Source: Actinomycetes bacterium | GTDB lineage: Bacteria; Actinomycetota; Acidimicrobiia; Acidimicrobiales; Microtrichaceae | Assembly (NCBI GenBank): GCA_023434535.1 | Contig: JAEYSR010000153.1 | Span: 1 to 10,989 of the forward strand | Reading direction: 5' to 3' | DNA length: 10,989 nt | Part shown: piece after piece, positions 6,934 through 10,989 of the stretch | Layout: the number at the start of each line of letters is the position of its first letter | Numbering within the stretch: the stretch's first letter is position 1 | Translations under genes and position numbers: made by a program | The notes under the pieces: generated by a model | The model's database searches: none | What the model was told of the DNA's origin: nothing | Seen by the model: only the letters and a program-made list of their open reading frames with translations

Positions 6934-6959
6934 GTCTAGGGGGGACGACGCCGGGGTAG
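6934..6959 (+). promoter_or_regulatory. SigB/SigF-type promoter of csbD
   Basis: GTCT at 6934-6937 (within GGTCT), 16 bp, then GGGTAG at 6954-6959. The predicted start near 6966 leaves a leader of about 63 nt before the CsbD-like ATG at 7029. CsbD is a known SigB-dependent stress protein in Bacillus subtilis, which supports this reading. Confidence 0.6.
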
Positions 6960-6970
6960 CCGTTCTGGGA

Positions 6971-7008
6971 CGGGCGAACGCCCGCCGATCGGGACCGGGC
7001 GGTCCCGA
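6971..7008 (+). other. Two stem-loops in the csbD 5' leader
   Basis: CGGGCG/CGCCCG around AA (6971-6984, drawn as GGGC-GAAC-GCCC) is followed by an eight-pair stem TCGGGACC (6989-6996), loop GGGC, and GGTCCCGA (7001-7008). Both lie between the predicted start and the GGAGG ribosome binding site at 7019-7023. They may stabilise the mRNA or tune translation. Confidence 0.45.
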
Positions 7009-7028
7009 CCCGACGATCGGAGGAGCAC

Positions 7029-7220
7029 ATGTCCGGAACCAGCGACGACATCAAGGGTCGAGCCAAGGAGGCCGCCGGGGACCTCACCGGCGACAAGGAC
7101 CTGCAGCGCGAGGGCAAGATCGACCAGGCGGTCGGCACCGTGAAGGACAAGGCGACCGACGCCAAGGACTGGGTCGAGGACAAGGTCGACGACGTCAAGG
7201 ACAAGCTGACCAAGGACTGA
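7029..7220 (+). CDS. csbD: CsbD-family general stress protein
   Basis: A 63-residue, highly charged, helix-prone protein of the CsbD (UPF0337) family. It opens MSGTSDDIKGRAKEAAGDLT and continues with the family pattern of KGKxKExxGxLTGD followed by a Lys/Asp-rich tail (KDKATDAKDWVEDKVDDVKDKL). There is no signal peptide or membrane segment, so it is cytoplasmic. CsbD proteins are induced by general stress; their biochemical role is unknown. ATG 7029 follows GGAGG at 7019-7023. A SigB/F-like promoter upstream and two hairpins in the leader suggest stress-controlled monocistronic expression, with a strong terminator downstream. It is probably a target of one of the two sigma factors encoded just upstream. 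Confidence 0.9.
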   Translation: MSGTSDDIKGRAKEAAGDLTGDKDLQREGKIDQAVGTVKDKATDAKDWVEDKVDDVKDKLTKD

Positions 7221-7232
7221 GGCGAGCTCGCG

Positions 7233-7250
7233 GAGGACCGACCGGTCCTC
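7233..7250 (+). terminator. Small hairpin after csbD
   Basis: GAGGACC (7233-7239), loop GACC, GGTCCTC (7244-7250): a perfect seven-pair stem 12 bp after the csbD stop. No U-tract follows. It is weaker than the next hairpin. Confidence 0.4.
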
Positions 7251-7270
7251 GTCGTGAGCCGGACAGCACG

Positions 7271-7300
7271 CAGGGCCGGGAGCGTCAGCTCCCGGCTCTG
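7271..7300. terminator. Strong, probably bidirectional terminator
   Basis: CAGGGCCGGGAGC (7271-7283), loop GTCA (7284-7287) and GCTCCCGGCTCTG (7288-7300) form a 13-pair stem with a single G-U. It lies between the convergent csbD and citrate synthase genes and can serve both strands. It lacks a long T-run, as is common in GC-rich actinobacteria. Confidence 0.75.
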
Positions 7301-7346
7301 TCGCGTCGGGTCCCGGGCCGTCGTCTGATCCGACGGCGGTGGCGTC

Positions 7347-8552
7347 TCAGTCGAACGACGGCGGGACGGGACGGGGTGCTGTCGGCCCGACGTAGCGGGC
7401 CGCCGGCCGGATGATCTTCGAGTCGTCCGCCTGCTCGAGCACGTTGGCGGTCCAGCCGATCGCCCGGCTCGACGCGAAGGTCGGCGTGAACATGGACCGT
7501 GGGACCCCGCAGAGGTCCATGACCACGCCGGCGAAGTACTCGACGTTGGTCCGCAGCGCGCGGCCGGGGCGGTGCTCCTCGAGGAGCTCGACCGCCCTCG
7601 ACTCGACCAGTCGGGCGTGGGCCACCTGCGCGGCCGCCTCGTCGGAGCGTCGAGCCAGGTCCGACGCCACCTCGGACAACAGGACCGAGCGGGGGTCGTC
7701 GGTCCGGTACACGGCGTGACCGAAGCCCATGAGCCGCTCGCCCCGCGCCAATCGGGCACGGATGGCGGCGTCGATCCCGTCGGTGGTGCCGCCGGTCTCC
7801 GTCGGATCCAGCGAGTCGAGCAGGTCGAGCGCCCGACTCGGGGCGCCGCCGTGGAGCGGGCCGGAGAGCGCCCCGACGGCGGCGACGACGCAGGCCGCCA
7901 TGTCGGCACCGGTCGACGCCACGACGCGGGCGGTGAACGTCGAGGCGTTGAAACCGTGGTCGACGGTGGTGACCATGTAGGTCTCGAGCGCCCGTGCGAG
8001 CTCGGGGTCGGGCTCGCTCCCGGTCAGCATCCACAGGAGGTCGGCACCTGGGGACAGGTCGCCCCGCGGCTCGACGGGTGCCTCGCCGAGGGCGGCGCGG
8101 TGGAGAGCGGCGACGATCGTCGGCGTGACCGCGGCGAGCCGCAGCGCGTCCTCCCGACGGCGGGCCGAGGTGGAGTCGAGCAAGGGGCGCATGCCCTCCT
8201 CCTGGCCGACGAGCGACAGAGCCGTCCGGAGGCCGTCGAGCGTCGAACCGGCCGATGCGAGCGTCCCCAGCACCTCACGGACGCCGGCGGGGAGCGATCT
8301 CCGAGCTCGGACCTCGCTCCGGAACCGACGGCGGGCGTCGCCGTCGACCGGGAGGTCGCCGTCGATCATCAGCGCCCACACGTCCTCGAGGCCCCGGGTC
8401 CGGGCCAGGTCCACGGCGGAGTACCCGCGGTAGTGGAAGAACCCTTCGCCGCCGAGGACGTCTCCGATCGTGGTGTCGGTCACGACGACGCCCGCGAGGC
8501 CGCGGGGGACGTCGGGTACCTGAGGGGCGGTGGGTCGTGCGTGGGGGTCCAT
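7347..8552 (-). CDS. Citrate synthase (citrate/2-methylcitrate synthase, actinobacterial 'citrate synthase 2' type)
   Basis: A 401-residue member of the citrate synthase family, condensing oxaloacetate with acetyl-CoA or propionyl-CoA. Recognisable segments are VPRGLAGVVVTDTTIGDV at the N-terminus, YRGYSAVDLA, DHGFNASTF (His199), GPLHGGA (His234), GFGHAVYRTDDPR (His279), FTPTFASSRAIGW (Arg363) and RPAARYVGP near the C-terminus. At the position of the catalytic Asp of the E. coli-type motif NVDFYSG it has NVEYFAG, so Glu338 replaces Asp. I believe related actinobacterial enzymes share this. ATG 8552 is chosen over an in-frame TTG at 8603, which has a better GAGGAG site but would lie in the divergent operator. 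It is divergent from an HTH-citrate synthase fusion that probably controls it. Citrate and methylcitrate specificity cannot be told apart here. Confidence 0.9.
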   Translation of the reverse strand: MDPHARPTAPQVPDVPRGLAGVVVTDTTIGDVLGGEGFFHYRGYSAVDLARTRGLEDVWALMIDGDLPVDGDARRRFRSEVRARRSLPAGVREVLGTLASAGSTLDGLRTALSLVGQEEGMRPLLDSTSARRREDALRLAAVTPTIVAALHRAALGEAPVEPRGDLSPGADLLWMLTGSEPDPELARALETYMVTTVDHGFNASTFTARVVASTGADMAACVVAAVGALSGPLHGGAPSRALDLLDSLDPTETGGTTDGIDAAIRARLARGERLMGFGHAVYRTDDPRSVLLSEVASDLARRSDEAAAQVAHARLVESRAVELLEEHRPGRALRTNVEYFAGVVMDLCGVPRSMFTPTFASSRAIGWTANVLEQADDSKIIRPAARYVGPTAPRPVPPSFD

Positions 8553-8582
8553 GGACCGATCGTCGGCCGCGCCCGATCGCTG

Positions 8583-8604
8583 ATCAACGTTGATTATCGT
8601 CAAC
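8583..8604. promoter_or_regulatory. Operator-like TCAAC/GTTGA cluster in the divergent citrate synthase promoters
   Basis: A perfect 12-bp palindrome ATCAACGTTGAT (8583-8594) overlaps a second dyad, GTTGA-N6-TCAAC (8589-8604). The result is three half-sites: TCAAC 8584, GTTGA 8589 and TCAAC 8600. On the plus strand TATCGT (8595-8600) lies six bases before GTG 8607, the geometry of a leaderless transcript. On the minus strand GATAAT (8593-8598) could be the -10 for the citrate synthase. Its AT-rich character stands out. It is the obvious binding site for the HTH protein encoded alongside. Confidence 0.6.
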
Positions 8605-8606
8605 TC

Positions 8607-9866
8607 GTGAGCTCCTCGTCGTCGAACGGTCCGAGGTCGGCCGCCGCCGCTCGTCGGATGGATGCCCGCCAGGCCGCGCAGCGCCTGGGCGTGAAGGTGG
8701 AGACCCTGTACGCCTACGTCAGCCGCGGGGTGCTCGCGAGCGAGAGGGGGCCGGACGGGCGGACCAGCTGGTTCTCCTCCGCCGACGTGGAGCGCCTAGC
8801 CTTGCGAGGTCGACCGCGGAGGAGCTCCAGAGGTCCGTTGATCGACGTGGCGGTCGAGACCGCGCTGACGGAGATCGACGGGCACCGGCTCCGCTACCGC
8901 GGCCACGACGCCGTGGACCTGGCCACGAGGTGGTCGTTCGAGCAGGTCGCCGAGCTGCTGTGGGTCGGCACGGGGTCCGCGGGTCCGACGACCTGGGCCC
9001 CCGGGGCGACGCTGCCGTACCGGCCGGACGAGGCGACGGCGCTCGACCGCCTCCGGCTCGCCGTGGCGCTGGACGCCTGCCGCCCGCGTCCGGCGGTCGA
9101 CCTGGGTCCGGACGGGGCGCGGTCCGTGGTCGCGGCGGGTCCGTCGCTGCTGGCCACCATGGTCGACTCCCTGCCCGTGCGGTGCGGAGGGGCGCGTCCG
9201 ATCCTGCGGCTGCGCGACCGCCCGGGGGTGCGGGGCTCGGTGGCGGCCCGCCTGGCCGTGCGGCTGGTGGACACCCGTCCGCCGGCCTCCCTGGTCGGCG
9301 CTGTCAACGCCGCTCTCGTGCTCCTGGCCGACCACGAGATGGCACCGTCCACGCTGGCGGCCAGGGTCGCGGCCTCGGTGCGAGCGGATGCGCACGCCAT
9401 CGTGTCGGCAGGGCTCGGCCCGATGGCGGGGGCCATGCACGGCCAGGCGTCACGCGGCGTCCGCGCCCTGATCGACGAGGCCGGTCGCACCTCTCCGGGA
9501 GCGGTCGTCGCCCGGCTCGCGCAGCGGTCGGGTCCGCTGCCGGGCATCGGCCACGGCCTCTACCCGCACGGCGACCCACGTGCGACCGCGCTCCTCGACC
9601 TGGTGCGAGCCGCCGGCGGACCCGTCCGGCGCGTCCGCCTCGTCGAGGAGCTGCTGGCGGAGCTCCGGGCCGCCGGCCTCGAGCGGCCGAACGTGGACAT
9701 GGCCCTCGGCGCGCTCGGGCACATCTGGTCGATGCCGGTCGACGCGGGGGAGGCGGTGTTCGGCGTGGCACGCTCGGCGGGCTGGCTGGCGCACGGCGCG
9801 GAGGAGTGGGGTCGTCGCCCGCTCCGCTTCCGGGCCCGTGCCCGCTACGTCGGCGTGTCGGGCTGA
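8607..9866 (+). CDS. Helix-turn-helix/citrate synthase fusion protein, candidate metabolite-sensing regulator
   Basis: A 419-residue two-domain protein. Residues about 18-66 (MDARQAAQRLGVKVETLYAY, then VSRGVL and TSWFSSADVERL) form a MerR/excisionase-type winged HTH. Residues about 78-416 are a citrate synthase fold. The latter keeps ADHEMAPSTLAARVAAS (His243), GAMHGQA (His278), GIGHGLYPHGDPRA (His315), NVDMALGAL (Asp364, at the catalytic Asp) and ARSAGW (Arg389), so binding and possibly catalysis are retained. The middle is shorter and more diverged than in ordinary enzymes. The GTG start at 8607 fits a leaderless transcript; ATG 8658 is an alternative that keeps the HTH. It is divergent from a stand-alone citrate synthase with dyads between them, suggesting that it senses oxaloacetate, acyl-CoA or citrate and regulates that gene. 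Similar fusions are annotated in other bacteria as citrate synthase family proteins; I know of no firm functional study. Confidence 0.85.
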   Translation: MSSSSSNGPRSAAAARRMDARQAAQRLGVKVETLYAYVSRGVLASERGPDGRTSWFSSADVERLALRGRPRRSSRGPLIDVAVETALTEIDGHRLRYRGHDAVDLATRWSFEQVAELLWVGTGSAGPTTWAPGATLPYRPDEATALDRLRLAVALDACRPRPAVDLGPDGARSVVAAGPSLLATMVDSLPVRCGGARPILRLRDRPGVRGSVAARLAVRLVDTRPPASLVGAVNAALVLLADHEMAPSTLAARVAASVRADAHAIVSAGLGPMAGAMHGQASRGVRALIDEAGRTSPGAVVARLAQRSGPLPGIGHGLYPHGDPRATALLDLVRAAGGPVRRVRLVEELLAELRAAGLERPNVDMALGALGHIWSMPVDAGEAVFGVARSAGWLAHGAEEWGRRPLRFRARARYVGVSG

Positions 9867-10237
9867 TCGCCGACGATCCGCTGCAGCGTCGCCAGGCGGC
9901 GGTCCCAAGCGTCACCGGTCCGACGCATCCAGTCGGCCGTCTCCTCGAGCGGGTCGACCTCGGCGTGGAACCTGACCTCGCGGCCCGACCGCTCGCTCCG
10001 GACCAGACCTGCCCTGCCGAGCACCTCGAGGTGCTTGGCCACCGCCTGGCGGGAGATGTCGCGCCCCTGGGCCAGCTCGGTCGCAGTGCGGGGACCGTCG
10101 TCGACGACGTCACCGAAGACGGCGCGACGCGTCGGGTCGGCGAGGGCCGACAGCACCGGGCCCGGGTCGAACGCCTCGGAGCCGGCGCGAGCCCGCGCTC
10201 CGTCGTCGCCGGTCGTCGTCGTGCGCTGACCGGTCAT
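9845..10237 (-). CDS. ArsR-family winged-helix transcriptional regulator
   Basis: A 130-residue ArsR/SmtB-like repressor. LSALADPTRRAVFGDVV (about 29-45) is the usual first helix pair. TATELAQGRDISRQAVAKHL followed by EVLGRAGLVRSERSGREVRF (about 51-90) is the HTH and wing. No CxC or His-rich metal site is visible, so it is the metal-independent subtype often paired with SRPBCC/AHSA1 proteins. ATG 10237 follows GAGGA and begins seven bases after the SRPBCC stop, so the two form an operon. Its 3' end overlaps the tail of the convergent HTH-citrate synthase by 22 bp (9845-9866). It probably represses its own operon through GCAAC/GTTGC elements upstream. Confidence 0.88.
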   Translation of the reverse strand: MTGQRTTTTGDDGARARAGSEAFDPGPVLSALADPTRRAVFGDVVDDGPRTATELAQGRDISRQAVAKHLEVLGRAGLVRSERSGREVRFHAEVDPLEETADWMRRTGDAWDRRLATLQRIVGDQPDTPT

Positions 10238-10244
10238 GACGTCC

Positions 10245-10682
10245 TCACACGGCGACGCGGGAGCGGCTGCCGGCGATCTGCAGCACGAGGAGGCAGACGC
10301 TCCACTTGATGGGATCGAGGGCGGGTCGGGAGGCGGCCTCGGCTCGGGCGGTCGCCCGGGCGGGTGCGCCGGGAGCGAGCTCCCGGACCGTGACCATCGT
10401 GCGGTGGTCGTCGATCCTCTCGATGTCGATCGACACGTCCGTCCGGTCGTCGGGTCGGTCGAGCGGGGCCCACCGCCACCGAACGCCTGCCGGACCGACC
10501 TCGAGGTCCGTGACCTCCCGGCGGACGCCGTCGTCGGTCGTCACCGCAGCGGTCCCGTCCCCGGCATCGCCGTCCCAGCGGCCGAGCCACAGGGACAGGA
10601 CGCGAGGGTCCGTGACGGCGCGCAGCGCGCCCGCGGTGTCGAGCTCGAGCTCGGCGGATCGTTCGACGAGGGGTCGGTGCAT
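10245..10682 (-). CDS. SRPBCC/AHSA1-like domain protein
   Basis: A 145-residue protein with the layout of the START/Bet v1-like (SRPBCC, AHSA1) fold. An N-terminal strand ERSAELELDTAGALRAVTDP leads into a helix and LSLWLGRWDGD. There follows a run of antiparallel strands (REVTDLEVGPAGVRWRWAPL, DVSIDIERIDDHRTMVTVRE) and a C-terminal helix ending DPIKWSVCLLVLQIAG. Such proteins bind hydrophobic ligands; the ligand is unknown. It is unlikely to be membrane-bound. ATG 10682 lies six bases after a -10-like TACCGT on the minus strand and lacks a good ribosome binding site, so it may be leaderless. It is first in an operon with the ArsR regulator; the reverse order is more usual for such pairs. Confidence 0.75.
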   Translation of the reverse strand: MHRPLVERSAELELDTAGALRAVTDPRVLSLWLGRWDGDAGDGTAAVTTDDGVRREVTDLEVGPAGVRWRWAPLDRPDDRTDVSIDIERIDDHRTMVTVRELAPGAPARATARAEAASRPALDPIKWSVCLLVLQIAGSRSRVAV

Positions 10683-10715
10683 CCGTCCACGGTAGCGCGA
10701 TGTGCAAGCAAGAGG

Positions 10716-10767
10716 TTGCGCGTGAAGCCATCGCGCCGTACGTTGAGACGCAACCACCGAGTTGCGC
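10716..10767 (+). promoter_or_regulatory. clpP promoter with GTTGCGC/GCAAC operator elements
   Basis: TTGCGC (10716-10721), 17 bp, TACGTT (10739-10744) form a plausible housekeeping promoter starting near 10751, about 50 nt before clpP. A dyad CGCAAC-N6-GTTGCG (10749-10766) sits on that start site, and GTTGCGC occurs twice as a direct repeat (10715-10721 and 10761-10767). The region is shared with the divergent SRPBCC-arsR operon, so either the ArsR protein or a Clp regulator such as ClgR could bind here. Confidence 0.5.
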
Positions 10768-10802
10768 ATCTGCCGCTCGCCGTCCACCCCAGGAGGCCTC
10801 CC

Positions 10803-10989
10803 GTGCTCGTCCCCACCGTCCTGCTCCCCGGTCCCGGAGGGGACCGGGCCTACGACCTCTTCTCACGCCTGCTCTCCGACAGGATCGTGTTCCTCGGATC
10901 CCCGATCGATGACCAGGTCGCCAACCTGGTCATCGGTCAGCTGCTGCACCTCGACGGGGAGAACCCGGAGCAGCCGATCAGCCTCTACA
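10803..10989 (+). CDS. clpP: ATP-dependent Clp protease proteolytic subunit ClpP, 5' part only
   Basis: The first 62 residues of a ClpP serine protease subunit, cut by the right edge. The sequence shows the conserved opening LVPTVLLPGPGGDRAYDLFS, then RLLSDRIVFLGSPIDDQVAN and LVIGQLLHLDGENPEQPISLY. The Ser-His-Asp triad lies beyond the window, so catalytic competence cannot be judged. The GTG at 10803 is preceded by a perfect AGGAGG (10791-10796) at six-base spacing. ClpP forms a 14-mer barrel that works with ClpX or ClpC ATPases. Actinobacteria often carry clpP1-clpP2 followed by clpX, so more clp genes may follow. It is divergent from the SRPBCC-arsR operon. Confidence 0.95.
   Translation, partial: MLVPTVLLPGPGGDRAYDLFSRLLSDRIVFLGSPIDDQVANLVIGQLLHLDGENPEQPISLY

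Noticed and set aside
8553..8603. TTG 8603 as the citrate synthase start
   Set aside because: It has a GAGGAG upstream, but the 17 extra residues are not family-like and the codon lies within the operator and 4 bp from the divergent start. It remains possible.
10700..10912. 70-codon plus-strand frame
   Set aside because: It overlaps the start of clpP in another frame, and the clpP frame has a strong ribosome binding site and a highly conserved translation.

Overview
The window comes from a very GC-rich bacterial chromosome with GTG starts and dense gene packing. It looks like an actinobacterium, and the paired SigB/SigF-type sigma factors, a citrate synthase 2-type enzyme and the ClpP N-terminus would suit the class Acidimicrobiia. 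That taxonomic placement is inference. I see no mobile element, tRNA, rRNA or CRISPR array.

Left part (1-787): the 3'-truncated peroxiredoxin gene ahpC on the minus strand. It is preceded by an unusual 272-bp intergenic stretch that holds a perfect 18-bp inverted repeat overlapping the likely ahpC promoter, a diverged second copy, and a tandem array of 17-bp units.

Centre (788-7220): a general-stress or partner-switching regulatory block. A 1245-residue membrane-anchored receptor phosphatase (two TM segments, four GAF-like repeats, SpoIIE/PP2C output) is divergent from a SigB/F-family sigma factor. That gene converges, with a 3-bp gap, on a second paralogous sigma factor, which is cotranscribed behind a small RsbW-like protein whose ATP-binding motifs look degenerate. 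A CsbD-like stress protein follows. The first sigma gene, the RsbW-like/sigma operon and csbD each have a SigB/F-type promoter candidate (G[T/C][T/C]T-N16-GGGTA) with identical spacing, so the sigma factors probably control this block. No STAS anti-anti-sigma gene, the expected phosphatase substrate, is visible.

Right part (7233-9866): after a strong terminator, a citrate synthase on the minus strand is divergent from a protein with an N-terminal MerR/excisionase-like helix-turn-helix fused to a whole citrate-synthase domain that keeps its catalytic residues. Their shared 50-bp region carries TCAAC/GTTGA half-sites, consistent with a metabolite-sensing DNA-binding enzyme controlling its neighbour. 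This is the most interesting candidate system.

End (9845-10989): a SRPBCC/AHSA1-like protein and an ArsR-family repressor form a minus-strand pair whose last gene overlaps the HTH-citrate synthase tail to tail. The pair is divergent from clpP, which runs off the window. The divergent region contains GTTGCGC/GCAAC elements at the predicted clpP start site.
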